DNA of 64,000 nucleotides from Favolaschia claudopus (taxonomy: Eukaryota; Basidiomycota; Agaricomycetes; Agaricales; Mycenaceae): NCBI GenBank assembly GCA_037176885.1, contig JAWWNJ010000040.1:1628293-1692292 (forward strand). Direction: 5' to 3'. Made by a program: the position numbers and the translations under genes. A model generated the notes under the pieces. It was not told where the DNA came from. It searched no databases and saw nothing but the letters and a program-made list of their open reading frames with translations. Below are positions 11,277 to 20,884 of the stretch, piece by piece (within the stretch, counting starts at the first letter, position 1; every line of letters starts with the position of its first letter).

Positions 11277-11968
11277 AGTGTTGGACTTAAGGCTTAACCC
11301 TTAACTTAAGTTAAGGCTTAATTTGCCCTTAAGTTCAGGCCTTAACTTCAGTCTCGAACGATCCTAAGCCTTAATTAAGGGTTAATGATGAATTACATAA
11401 TGTCACGTAATTTTTTCTCCTCACCTTCCCTGCCAATATCTTGCCCCATCTGCCTCTCCCCTCGCCGCTGGAGAATGCCCGCTTCCAAAGGAAAATTGTG
11501 GGAATTTTTTCACAAAGGAGAGAAGCAAAATGCATCACATTATAAGGCCTATTGTCTAGGCTGCATCAATGTTTACCGCCCGGCCGATACCGATCCCAAT
11601 ATTCTTGGGGGAGACTGGTTTGCACTTGGTGAGTCGCTGTTAAGACTACATTCAGCCGAGGTGATATGTTGGCTAAATCTACTTCACAGCACTTGGCCAG
11701 GTCCAGCCGGTGCTCGGTGAAAGGAAGGCCAAAAAGTGCCCATATGCATCCACGAGAGCGCGGGAGGTGGCTCAGAACAGTAAGGAAGCTTGATGATGTG
11801 GAACACTGGGGAATTGCGATGTTTTTTGTAGCGCCCACGCGCCAAAAAGAAATTTAGTTTACCCTTAGCTTGACCCTTAACTTGACCTTAATAATAAGCC
11901 CTAATTAAGGTTAAGGCCTTAACTTCAAATTTGACCCTTATTAAGGCCTTAAATTCCAACACTGTGTA
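11277..11968. mobile_element. hAT-like element with TTAAGG-rich ends
   Basis: The ends are CAGTGTTGGA (about 11277) and CCAACACTG (about 11968). Both subterminal regions are packed with TTAAGG/CCTTAA words. It holds a BED-finger ORF. It belongs with 12377-12915, about 30285-30797 and 39615-40135. No clean 8-bp target duplication was found here, although GTTTTAT occurs just left and about 8 bases to the right. Confidence 0.6.
11474..11720 (+). pseudogene. BED-type zinc-finger fragment
   Basis: The frame is open from 11385; an internal ATG gives MPASKGKLWEFFHKGEKQ. The motif SHYKAYCLGCI resembles the N-terminal BED finger of fungal hAT-associated proteins, but the downstream His pair is not seen before the frame leaves the family pattern (VYRPADTDPN) and stops. 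The rest of any transposase is missing. It lies inside a TTAAGG-ended hAT-like element, which suggests that the small members of this group derive from a hAT parent. Confidence 0.45.
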
Positions 11969-12094
11969 ACAGTTTTATAGCGGTGATCCGCTTCCATTCA
12001 TCTGATTTTAATTGCGGTATGTACTTCATGCTACGTCAACATCGTAATTTCCCACCAGAGCTCAAGATTTTCAGCATTTCGAGCTATGGAATTT

Positions 12095-12270
12095 CATCAG
12101 CCGCCTTCTTCTGGGTTAGCCGTGGTCTCTGGAGATGCCTCGTCTGGCGTCTTTTTCTCTTGGGTGCCTTCTCGTTGCCCACGACCTGGAGATCAGCCGG
12201 GTAGATTTCCGCCGGCTGTCTTCTCCTCACCCAGACCGAACTACGGCTGCCCTGACTCTGATAAATATTC
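12095..12270 (+). repeat. Dispersed repeat shared with 56777-56985
   Basis: The block (CAGCCGCCTTCTTCTGGG ... CGGCTGTCTTCTCCTCACCC) matches the complement of 56777-56985 and, in part, of 56296-56440. Function unknown. Confidence 0.6.
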
Positions 12271-12376
12271 CTAGACAATGAAGTGACAATCACCTACAAT
12301 TTTTGTCATGTAGTCGAAGGGATAGCATGAGGTTGGAAGCCGCTGAAGCTTTTGCGAAGTTGGAACCAAGCTCCCC

Positions 12377-12915
12377 CAGTGTTCGCCCTAAGGGATAAGG
12401 CCTTATTAAGGTTAACATAAGCCTTAAGCACAGGCCCCCGAGGTATCCAGGGCTTAAGAGCCCTTAAGCGTGAAGCCGAGTGTCGTGCCGACAGCCCGGA
12501 TATCTCCGGCTCCAGTGCCAAGCAACCATCCGATCATATGTGGCTGTCGGGATTCTCGGCCTTGGGCATTTTGCATCCTCCATCGGAACAAGATCGATGC
12601 CATGCCGGCGCCGCCTGAGATACTGAATAAAATAATTGATGGGGGTGTCATTAAATTCATCGATCCTCTCCGGCTGCTCAGAAATTTGGTAACATCCAAA
12701 GGAACTGACCTTAACATGAAACAGCTGAAGATTGGAAGTGCTTGGTATGGTCCAATATATACCCTCCACTGAAAATTTGCGCCTGTTGGAGTGTGGGAAC
12801 TACCTACCTAAAATAGAAATTAAGGCTTCAAGGTCTTAAGGGTTATTGAGGGATAAGGCTTAATAAGCCTTAAGGGTTGGCCAGACCCGAATTTAAGGCT
12901 TAAGGGCGAACACTG
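12377..12915. mobile_element. hAT MITE, TTAAGG family, with 8-bp target duplication
   Basis: Ends CAGTGTTCGCCCT and AAGGGCGAACACTG. AGCTCCCC flanks it on both sides (12369-12376 and 12916-12923), an exact 8-bp duplication typical of hAT. Subterminal TTAAGG/CCTTAA words fill both ends. Its middle is similar to the complement of about 30480-30720. It has no intact coding frame. Confidence 0.88.
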
Positions 12916-12923
12916 AGCTCCCC

Positions 12924-13353
12924 TGCCAACCAAACAGAGACAAAGCCGTTTCCGGCAAGGGCAATGCCCGTCATCATTCCAAGGGTGATGGCAAATCGAT
13001 TAAAGCCGATGACTTCGGCCAGTAAAGCCCTGGGCAATCTGAGGCTATTTCCGGCGAAATAAAGCCCTCGAAATGACCGATTTTTCCGTCTGGGGCACTT
13101 CGCATAATGGGTAACACGCACATGCTGTCACACCCATTTTTCTGCCCCTTCCCGGCCGAATTTGGGTCTCGGTCCGAAAAAAGCTGAGGGCACAGAGTGG
13201 TCTCCCTCGATGAATCCTTCCAATTTACCTCGTTCATACTGTGTGTATGTCCTGTCACAACGTCACATTTTCGACCATCTCCCTCATATCTCGAAAACGG
13301 GGACGAAAATAAGAAATCTGTTCCGTCAATCGACGGAGAGGTGGTCTGGCTGA
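12924..13353. repeat. Sequence shared with the region upstream of 30285
   Basis: Blocks such as TTTCCGGCAAGGGCAATGCC, AGGGTGATGGCAAA and GAATGACCGATTTTT-like text recur, partly inverted, at 30040-30225. The two copies of the TTAAGG hAT element therefore sit in related surroundings. No gene was recognised. Confidence 0.4.
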
Positions 13354-13502
13354 ATTCTCCCAAAATTACAAGGTGACTGAGGCAATATTGACAGAGGAGA
13401 TAGAATTTTGAATCTTGTTAAATTGTAATTTTGTGAGTGGTCTGACTAGAATTCTATCTCCTCCGTCAATACTTCCCCAATCACCTTGTAATTTCGGGAG
13501 AA
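13354..13502. mobile_element. 149-bp foldback element
   Basis: The left arm TTCTCCCAAAATTACAAGGT pairs with the right arm ACCTTGTAATTTCGGGAGAA. The arms continue through GACAGAGGAGATAGAATT and AATTCTATCTCCTCCGTC. Nearly the whole element is one imperfect hairpin. Confidence 0.75.
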
Positions 13503-13859
13503 CATAGTCTGTGCTCCTCCGCAGACGCCTTGTCCCCCGGCTTAGATACCGGTGAAACAATATCCCAGATTTCGATTGTCTCGTACGCTGACTTCATCCG
13601 TTTGGACCACGGGAAGTACCCGGTTTCGTCCTTGAGGCGGTCCTCCCCGCGCGGAAAGAAAGTCCCAGCGCCGTGGGGTAAATCCCAGGAAGAAGCCGTC
13701 GAAGTTTTGGTGTCCGGATCGGGCATGACGTGTCAGCGCTCAGCGAGAAGTCGACAAGTTTGGTGTAAAATGTGGCGGGAAGCAGGGTAGATGTGGGGAA
13801 TGAGATAATAAAGAGAGTCGTCGAGTTTTCGACAAGTAGCGGTCCGGTACTGGCTGAGA

Positions 13860-14155
13860 TTAAGCAGAGGCGCGGTGGCCCATAACCTGATAGTATAAAC
13901 TCAGTCGTGGAGGAAACGACTCGTGTATTATATACCTGATAGAATACAGTAAGTATAAACTACCAGGAGAATCAGTAAGCTGTAAGGACAGTAGATACGA
14001 GTGCACATACCTCAGTCGTGGAGGAAACGACTGAGGAATGTGACGGTGACACAAAGCTACATAAGGAATGTGTGACGCGTAACGGAACGGATTGCGAGTT
14101 GGAGAATGTAAGGTATGTACGGTAAATGGAAGAGAAATAAATACTTCAACACATC
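13860..14155 (-). mobile_element. Copia-type LTR fragment with primer-binding site
   Basis: Read on the minus strand, an LTR-like block ends ACTATCA and is followed by GGTTATGGGCC (13876-13889), the initiator-tRNA half-molecule type of primer site used by copia elements. The LTR contains CCTCAGTCGTGGAGGAAACGACTGAGG-like hairpin text; a similar hairpin occurs near 32220. No gag or pol follows. Confidence 0.5.
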
Positions 14156-14429
14156 GTGACGAAAACACTTCGAATGGACCCTGCCAACACAGCTAAAGTT
14201 ATACTGACAACAAACCGTCCGAACCTCGTCTACGCAACAATCCCAATGGATGGAAAGATCAGTAACCTCTCCAATCTTGACTTCCTCGCTCCGCAACCTT
14301 TCCCCCCCCAACCATATTCTCCGTCCATGCATCGTCTTCATCGACAACAAGAAGCGCGCTACGAAAATTGAAAACTATCTCAACGAACGTTTGCCCCCAG
14401 AGCTAGATTCTAAGCGTCCTTTTCGAAAG

Positions 14430-15112
14430 CACTGTGCAGTCAAAGTATCATGAAATTCCTCATGTTTTTCACGACGATTCATTAGAAAGTTCACGATGAA
14501 TTGTCACGAAATTCATGATGCACTCTTGAAATTCACGACGCAACATCATGAAAGTGCATCGTGAAATTCATCACGGTTATGGGAACATTCATGACGTTAT
14601 TTTCATGATGTTTTGTTGTGGATTCATAACGATAACATCATGATTTTGGCAGTGAAAAGGAGCAAAAATTTTGAAAGGAATATATCGACACCAGACAGAC
14701 TCGAACACACGACCTCAAGCTGTTACTGGCAAAGGCAGCCAGAGGCATACATCCAAGTCAGCCAAGATGGAATTATTAAGAGTAGCATGTTACACCATAT
14801 ATGCAGCTACATCGAGTGAATCCGACTACTGAACCCACATCAAGGGGTAGATGATGTGTGAGTAGGATATTGAGTACATTTTGTACTCAACAACCTGGCT
14901 AGTGGACTTAGCAAAAATTCGACAGTCTTGCATGATGAAATTCATGATGTTTTGTCATGAATTTATATGCTCATCACCTAATGTAAAAATGAGTTTCTGA
15001 GCATCGTGAAAGGCATCTTGAATTTCATGATGTGGTTCATGACAAAACATCAGGAATCTTGAAATTCCTCATTATTGTTTTGAATTTCATGACAAATACT
15101 TCGCACAGTGAA
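14430..15112. mobile_element. Foldback-type element rich in CATGAAATTCATGATG words
   Basis: Ends CACTGTGCAGTCAAAGTATC and its imperfect complement near 15090-15112 (AATACTTCGCACAGTG). The interior is dense in short palindromes around ATTTCATGA. A related single end lies at about 21868-21965. A tRNA-like cassette sits near its left centre. The superfamily is unclear. Confidence 0.5.
14698..14764 (-). ncRNA. tRNA-like Pol III promoter inside a foldback element
   Basis: On the minus strand an A-box-like TGGCTGACTTGG (14753-14764) precedes a B-box-like GTGTTCGAGTC (about 14698-14708). No complete cloverleaf could be drawn. Confidence 0.3.
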
Positions 15113-15421
15113 GTTTCATTCTGAGTGTCGGAAAATCCGAATTTACCTGATCAAGCTTGACGAGGCTTGACGGAGGTATCAAGCTTGATCAGGCTCCCAG
15201 TGCCGTTGATCAACTGATGTCAAGCTTGATCAAGTAGGGTCAAGCCATATCAACCACTGTCAAGTAGTATCAGGATGAGGCCGAAAAACTGCTCCAACAC
15301 ACCCTATGTACTTAGACTTTCATTCTTGAAGTATACAATGTCCATGTAAGCTCACATCATAAAGATATGGGAAGTGAATTTGTGAATTCATGACCGACAT
15401 ATATTATAATTCAATTGAAGA

Positions 15422-15931
15422 CAAGGGGGTGTCGGGATTCGAAACTCGGATATCGGGTCGACTTATTTTTTAAGCCCTCGGCCAGACCCCCCCTCCCCCC
15501 CTCCCCTCCTATATAGGGTAGTATATTCCCACCATTGTCAGGCTGCCGGTCAACACCCACCTCGGTAATTTCCGAAACCCACCATTTTTTATATCTGTTT
15601 CGTGCGTTTGAGAGTTTATTTGCTATAGCTAGAAGGAATTCCAGAACTTAATTTTGTGGCCTGACAACAGAAGCAAAATAATCGTTGAAACTTTGCGCTG
15701 CTTATTTAGCGTGCGAAAACTGTCCAAATCTGGAACATTATTGCTGCTTTGACAGTCAGATGGGTTTATGAGACGGAAATTTACCCTCGGACAAGTTTAA
15801 ACCAATTTACAACTGGTTTATGAGCCTTAGGAAGCTTATGAGTACTAGACACAAGAAATTTTTTAAGGACCTTCTGGAGACCCCCCCCCCTCCAACCCAT
15901 GGTACAAAATTTTAATCCCGACACCCCCTTG
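15422..15931. mobile_element. 510-bp hAT-type MITE with 8-bp target duplication
   Basis: Ends CAAGGGGGTGTCGGGATT and AATCCCGACACCCCCTTG. ATTGAAGA flanks both sides (15414-15421 and 15932-15939). The interior has C-runs near 15490 and 15885 and no coding frame. Confidence 0.88.
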
Positions 15932-16037
15932 ATTGAAGATAGAATTCAATTGTTAGATCTCAGAGTCTATGGGACTACATTTGTAGGTCCAATGACATTA
16001 TAAACTACTTATGCATTCAAGACACGCACAAGTGAAT

Positions 16038-16260
16038 AGGTGGTCTGGACAGACCGAAGGGATTGGCTAAAGCGATCACCCATCAGTCACGTGTCTCCTC
16101 ATTCTTTTCGTCTCGCCCGCCTCCGCATCGCGCCTTTGGCTCGGTGACTCCGTCTCTTTGAGACCTTCTCTTCTCCAGCCCCTCCCCCTCCATGACCTCG
16201 AGTCTCCTTCCCCGCTTCTAGTCTTGTCCCCCCGTCGCCGTCATACCCTCTTTTTTCGTG
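16038..16260 (+). repeat. Split direct repeat A1
   Basis: Starts AGGTGGTCTGGACAGACC and ends CTCTTTTTTCGTG. Matches 18744-18966 except one base seen. It includes the small palindrome GGTCTGGACAGACC near its outer end. Confidence 0.9.
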
Positions 16261-16330
16261 TTTTCCCTTCCTTTCTGGGTGCTTCCGCTGCCATCTCATC
16301 CTCTCCCCCGCCTTCGGCTGGTCGACTTCG

Positions 16331-18484
16331 ATGCCTCCTCTTCGGCCTATCCCCAGCCTCATTCAAGTTGATGGAGTTCTTCGCTTTGGTGTTCCCGACC
16401 GAGGACCATGGACACCGCCAGATGATGGAAGAATTTTGATGACTGCTGGGACTCGGGTGCGCTCTCAGATATGCTGGGGCCATAATCGTGTTGGAGGGTG
16501 TTGGGATGGTCGACGCCGGTGTCCCCGTCGTCATGTTTGCTCCCATTGCGGTGACCGTGCTCACACTGCGGCTTTCTGCGCACGTCGTTCGTCAAAACCC
16601 CCAGATGTAGCTCGGCCTACTCCGCCTCAGGAAAATCCCCCTATTGGTGTGTTAATGAAGCCGGGTGAGCGAGGGGGAGATGCTTCTGGCTCTCCCTGCT
16701 CAATGAGCAGGAAAGTCTCATCTCCCCTGTCATCTACCAGCGTCGTCGAATCTGACCATGCTCCCATTCTTTCCGAGATACCCCCAATGCCTCCTTTTCC
16801 CCCGGCTCGCCCAAACACCAATCTGCTCTTCCCCCTCACATCTCCCCATTCAAAGTCAATGCCGCCCACGAAGCTACATCCTGACGCTTGGGCCAGTGCG
16901 CTGATTGATTATCCAGACCGTCAGTTTGCGGACACCCTTGTGTCTGCTATTCGCTATGGTGTTCTTCTTGGTGTGGATCCTGCACGTATGCCTTCCCCCT
17001 CCTCTTCGGCCCCTGCACCCCTTCCCTCTGCACTTGCGTTTCCCGAGACGGTGGACAAGGATATTGCCCATGAGGTTTCTCTTGGGCGTATCATTGATAT
17101 CACGGACATGGCTGATACTGTCAAGCCCGTCCTTTCTCCGCTGGGTTCTGTACCCAAGAAATATAGCGAGAAACGTCGTCGGATTCACCATCTCTCGTAT
17201 CCCCATGGATCCTCTGTCAATGACGCGATCCCAGCTGAGTATGGCCATCTGGTCTACGAGGCTGTTATGGGGGCAATTGATCGCATACGGGAAGCTGGCC
17301 CTGGATCCTTCCTTTATAAGGCAGATCTGGAGGCTGCATTCAGGCATATTCCGATTCACCCTGACCATGTGCATCTGATGGGTTTCGAGTGGAAGTTGCG
17401 CCTGTTCCTTGACATCTTCCTACCGTTTGGTGTTCGTACAGGCCCCCGCCTGTACAACTACTTTGCGGAGGCTCATCACTGGATTTTGCTCTGCCGTGAT
17501 GATGTCATGAAGCTCATTCAGCACTACCTGGATGATTGGTTCAACGTTACTCCTGCTGCGAAGGGTGTGGAGTACGCTCGTCATGGTCGCGCAGTCTTCC
17601 GGACCGTTGCTGCCGAGTTGGGCTTTTCAATCTCCAGTGACAAGGAGCAGGGTCCGACTCACTGCCTCGAGTTCCTCGGCATTGAGCTGGACAGTATTGC
17701 TATGCAGGCTCGTCTTCCTCAGGACAAGCTTGCTCGCCTCCTTGTTCTTCTGGATGGGTGCCTGTCCCGTCGATCTGCGAGCCACTACGACCTCGAGCAG
17801 CTCTGCGGCCATCTCGTCTTTGCTCAGTCGGTAATTCCGGTTGGTCGATTCTTCACTCGCCGTATTCGGGACTTCATGCGCCGCCTTTCCCTCCTTCCCC
17901 GCCACCACCGCCGCCGTCTTCCTTCCTCTGCCCGCCTCGACATTGCATGGTGGAATACCTTCCTCCCGTCTTTCAATGGCATTTTTGCTATTGGACCTCC
18001 ACGTCCCACTGTCGAAATCTTCACAGATGCGAGTGGTAAGCTAGGTCTGGGTGGCCATTGGGGTAGCGGCGATCTGTTCTTCACTGAGCCTGTACCAGCG
18101 AAGTATGCACGTCATCCGATCCATTGGAAGGAAATGCGTGCTGTGTTGAGGGCTGCGGAGCTCTGGGGCCACTGTTGGGCTGGGTTGGAGGTGGTGTTTC
18201 GTATTGATAACGAGGCCATCTCGACCTGCTTGCAGTCTGGCTCTATTGACCATCCGCCTACGCAAGCTCTCTTCCGCCAGTTCGCTCTCCTGGCCGTTCA
18301 ACAGGACTTCACTTTTCGCCCGGTTTGGATCTCAACGGACGAGAATTCTGTTGCTGATGCGCTTTCCCGCTTCCGCTGGCTCACACTTTCAAAGTTGTAT
18401 CCGCACTGGCCCCTCCCCAAGTCTGGTACCCGTCCTGCCCGCGTCGCTGTCTCTCTCCCCTCTGTCGTCATTGTGCATTCCTAG
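16331..18484 (+). CDS. Zinc-finger / reverse transcriptase / RNase H protein of a DIRS-Ngaro type element
   Basis: A 717-residue uninterrupted ORF from ATG 16331. Residues 48-68 form a CCCH finger (C-x8-C-x6-C-x3-H) and 70-83 a CCHC knuckle (CSHCGDRAHTAAFC), probably for nucleic-acid binding. The reverse transcriptase lies at about 270-460: first catalytic Asp in FLYKADLEAAFRHIPI (D332), LPFGVRTGPRLYNY, and QHYLDDWF (399-402). RNase H lies at about 560-680: FTDASGKLGLGGHW (D566), HWKEMRAV (E601), RIDNEA (D626) and STDENSVADALSR. This linked RT-RNase H pair is of the DIRS kind rather than gypsy. The ORF ends 37 residues after RNase H, with no tyrosine recombinase, hydrolase or methylase domain. 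All catalytic residues are present, so it could copy RNA, but integration would need a recombinase from elsewhere. Confidence 0.88.
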   Translation: MPPLRPIPSLIQVDGVLRFGVPDRGPWTPPDDGRILMTAGTRVRSQICWGHNRVGGCWDGRRRCPRRHVCSHCGDRAHTAAFCARRSSKPPDVARPTPPQENPPIGVLMKPGERGGDASGSPCSMSRKVSSPLSSTSVVESDHAPILSEIPPMPPFPPARPNTNLLFPLTSPHSKSMPPTKLHPDAWASALIDYPDRQFADTLVSAIRYGVLLGVDPARMPSPSSSAPAPLPSALAFPETVDKDIAHEVSLGRIIDITDMADTVKPVLSPLGSVPKKYSEKRRRIHHLSYPHGSSVNDAIPAEYGHLVYEAVMGAIDRIREAGPGSFLYKADLEAAFRHIPIHPDHVHLMGFEWKLRLFLDIFLPFGVRTGPRLYNYFAEAHHWILLCRDDVMKLIQHYLDDWFNVTPAAKGVEYARHGRAVFRTVAAELGFSISSDKEQGPTHCLEFLGIELDSIAMQARLPQDKLARLLVLLDGCLSRRSASHYDLEQLCGHLVFAQSVIPVGRFFTRRIRDFMRRLSLLPRHHRRRLPSSARLDIAWWNTFLPSFNGIFAIGPPRPTVEIFTDASGKLGLGGHWGSGDLFFTEPVPAKYARHPIHWKEMRAVLRAAELWGHCWAGLEVVFRIDNEAISTCLQSGSIDHPPTQALFRQFALLAVQQDFTFRPVWISTDENSVADALSRFRWLTLSKLYPHWPLPKSGTRPARVAVSLPSVVIVHS

Positions 18485-18623
18485 CACCCCTTCCTCCCCC
18501 TCCCCCTCCCTCCCCTCTCGCCTCCCCATTGCTGTCCATCTCCTCCCTGTTTTTGTGGAGCCTGTGGCGCTTCCCCCTGTATTTCGCCCACCTTTGGCTG
18601 CTTCAGGGTGAGCTGTTGGTTTT

Positions 18624-18743
18624 GGGCTGCCTCGGCTCCTTCGTCTTCGGGCGGAGTGCAGCGAGCTCCATTTCGGAGTTCACGCCCAATATATCAATGG
18701 CTTGCTTACTCATCTCTCCCTCTCGAGAACTCAGGCCAATCCT
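18624..18743 (+). repeat. Split direct repeat B1
   Basis: GGGCTGCCTCGGCTCC to CTCAGGCCAATCCT; identical by eye to 19052-19171 and directly followed by A2. Confidence 0.9.
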
Positions 18744-18966
18744 AGGTGGTCTGGACAGACCGAAGGGATTGGCGAAAGCGATCACCCATCAGTCACGTGT
18801 CTCCTCATTCTTTTCGTCTCGCCCGCCTCCGCATCGCGCCTTTGGCTCGGTGACTCCGTCTCTTTGAGACCTTCTCTTCTCCAGCCCCTCCCCCTCCATG
18901 ACCTCGAGTCTCCTTCCCCGCTTCTAGTCTTGTCCCCCCGTCGCCGTCATACCCTCTTTTTTCGTG
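18744..18966 (+). repeat. Split direct repeat A2
   Basis: Second copy of the 223-bp A repeat, abutting B1. The B1-A2 junction is what a circular intermediate would show. Confidence 0.9.
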
Positions 18967-19051
18967 CCCACCCACCCATCCCTAGTTAGTTTTGCTATTT
19001 CCTGCGCACTCACGTAGCTACGGATTTGTTCTGTATTCTTTAGTTGCGTAG

Positions 19052-19171
19052 GGGCTGCCTCGGCTCCTTCGTCTTCGGGCGGAGTGCAGCGAGCTCCATT
19101 TCGGAGTTCACGCCCAATATATCAATGGCTTGCTTACTCATCTCTCCCTCTCGAGAACTCAGGCCAATCCT
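19052..19171 (+). repeat. Split direct repeat B2
   Basis: Second copy of the 120-bp B repeat and right border of the element. The 85-bp spacer before it (18967-19051) is unique in this window. Confidence 0.9.
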
Positions 19172-19252
19172 TGGACAGAGTCCAGTTGATGATGATATCA
19201 CGCCTGCAAGTGGAGTATTACCATGATATGTGACGTAGACCACCTCACTATG

Positions 19253-19330
19253 TTAAAGGTTCCTTAGCATAGTGGTTGTAGTGTCGTTTTATTATTTAGT
19301 CGCGCGGGTTCGAACCGCGCGATGCGAAAT
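19253..19330 (+). ncRNA. tRNA-derived SINE head or decayed tRNA
   Basis: A-box TAGCATAGTGG (19265-19275) and B-box GGTTCGAACC (19307-19316) both match Pol III consensus closely. The T-arm pairs well (GCGCGG/CCGCGC), but the 5' segment GGTTCCT has no complementary acceptor strand after the T-arm. An AT-rich tail follows to 19367. A SINE head is more likely than a functional tRNA. Confidence 0.5.
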
Positions 19331-19569
19331 ACTTATAAATTATAACTTAAATAGTAAATAGAAGTCTTACAGTTGCGGCGAAATTAAATGCAGTACCATA
19401 AAAGGAAATTTCTGTAAAAACAGCTCTGGACAGGGCAACGCGAGGCAACGCGGCCGAGTCTCAAGTCAACATTGGTGTCGCCAATTTAGATGTTTGGGTG
19501 GTGAAAATGATCCATGGGAAAATTGATTTCGGCTCCGATTGGCCGATTTAGATTACAGCTTATTGCACC

Positions 19570-20799
19570 TTGATTGCACCAATCGTTGTCTTACACCGGC
19601 CGGTACGGCCGGGAAAAAAATTGTGATTTTTTTGACCATTTTCGGCGAACTCAGCGCCTCAAAATACAACGATTTACGCCTTCAGACCAAATATTCCCAC
19701 GGTGTTTCGGCGAACTCAGCGCCTCAAAATACTAAGACAAGTGCCTAGTTGCACTGTACAACGATTTACGCCTTCAGACCAGATATTCCCACGGTGTTTC
19801 ACTTTCTCGGGCCCAGCTGGCCGAGAAATTGCACCCGTTCCCTTCGGATCTGTCATCTTGCTCTTCTCTTCTCATGCCTGCCCCCACGAAACAACGCTGC
19901 AAGCGGCCCAGACGAAGAAATTAGCCCAGACAGCACGCTCAAAGGCAGCTGAAGCCAGTGCCCAAACCGAGGACCCGGACTTCGTGGATGAAACCGAGTT
20001 TGAGGGAGATGATCAGGTGGAAAAAGAAGGTGTGGGTGGGGATCGAAGCACAAGCCGCTTACGGACGCCCAGGTGTGTACTCCGCGCATGCGTATGGTGT
20101 GGTCCCCCACAACATTATAATGGATGTAAATATCATATCTAGGGCTTAGGTATTCTCAAAACACACTTATAGACAACTCATAGATGCATCCGAGCAGTGT
20201 TGGGGAGGTCAGGTCAAGGTCAGGTCAAGAGGGGTTGACCTTCTTGACCTTTGGGCCGGTATTTAATTATGTATTTAGTAATGGCTCGAGGCAGGAGGCT
20301 CTTTACAATGTTCAAATGCACTTCTGTGGCCTGTTTCCGAGGTCTTTTCCTGCACGGTCCACCGAATCGAGCTCAATCCACCATGAGAACTGATGCGATG
20401 TCCGCTTATGGAGGAGAGCCAAACATCAACAAATTGATCTGACCCCCGCTGACCCGGGGTCAAGGTCAGGTCAACTAGAGCCTGGTTGACCGTTGACTCT
20501 TGACCCAAGGTCAGGACCCGGGTCAATCGCAACACTGCATCCGAGTCGTTTTCTTGCGTGTCTGAATGATGCCGGTGGCTGCCGAACGACTTTCCCACGC
20601 ATGTTTCACTTTTTCGACCCTCTAAAAACCAAACCTTGGCTGATTGCTTAGCTATTGAATCAGAGGATGCTCAGAGCATACTAGAGTTGTTTTCCACTGT
20701 TCCCAAGTCTCTCCAATCACATTGTAAAATGTAAATGAGAAAGTTTTCTGAGGGCCGGTGTTACCTGTCACCGGCATTCAAGAAGTCACCACTTGGCAC
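19570..20799. other. Insertion inside the MITE, with a local duplication and possible gene remnant
   Basis: A block with CGGCGAACTCAGCGCCTCAAA and CGATTTACGCCTTCAGACCA occurs twice (19646-19705 and 19708-19795). An open stretch at about 19895-20030 encodes an acidic, Ala-rich segment (ARSKAAEASAQTEDPDF), perhaps the N-terminal end of a lost transposon protein. A hAT MITE lies further right. Its borders show no clear target duplication. Confidence 0.4.
20195..20537. mobile_element. 343-bp hAT MITE with GGTCAAGGTCAG-rich ends
   Basis: Ends CAGTGTTGGGGAGGTCAGG and GGTCAATCGCAACACTG. CATCCGAG flanks both sides exactly (20187-20194 and 20538-20545). Both ends carry short repeats of GGTCA/TGACC, a parallel to the TTAAGG family with different subterminal words. 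Confidence 0.87.
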
Positions 20800-20884
20800 T
20801 GTATATCAAGCCTTCTCCAGTCAGGGGATGAAAATGGTGAGAATTTCCTTTTATGGTAATGCATATAATTTCGCCGCAACTGTA

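Larger units (their letters stand above)
16037..19171 (+). mobile_element. Ngaro/PAT-like retroelement with split direct repeats and no tyrosine recombinase
   Basis: The order is A1 (16038-16260), ORF, B1 (18624-18743), A2 (18744-18966), spacer, B2 (19052-19171). B1 and A2 abut, the diagnostic split-direct-repeat layout of tyrosine-recombinase retrotransposons of the Ngaro/PAT type. A1 and A2 are both 223 bp with one difference seen (GGCTAAAG against GGCGAAAG); B1 and B2 are both 120 bp and look identical. The copy is therefore young. No target duplication is evident, as expected for recombinase-type integration. Only 139 bp separate the ORF from B1, so no recombinase gene fits inside. Confidence 0.85.
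19368..20884 (-). mobile_element. TA-flanked MITE split by a 1.2-kb insertion
   Basis: The left half (19368-about 19569) and right half (about 20800-20884) match, as complement, the intact 372-bp MITE at 40925-41296. Ends TACAGTTGCGGCGAAATTAA and its complement, with TA at both borders. The right half also has a small internal deletion. Confidence 0.8.

Noticed and set aside
11277..12915. Interstitial telomere repeats
   Set aside because: The words are TTAAGG/CCTTAA, not TTAGGG, and they occur in both orientations within the ends of hAT-like elements.
19253..19330. Functional tRNA gene
   Set aside because: Both Pol III boxes are good, but no acceptor stem can be formed, so it is annotated only as tRNA-like.
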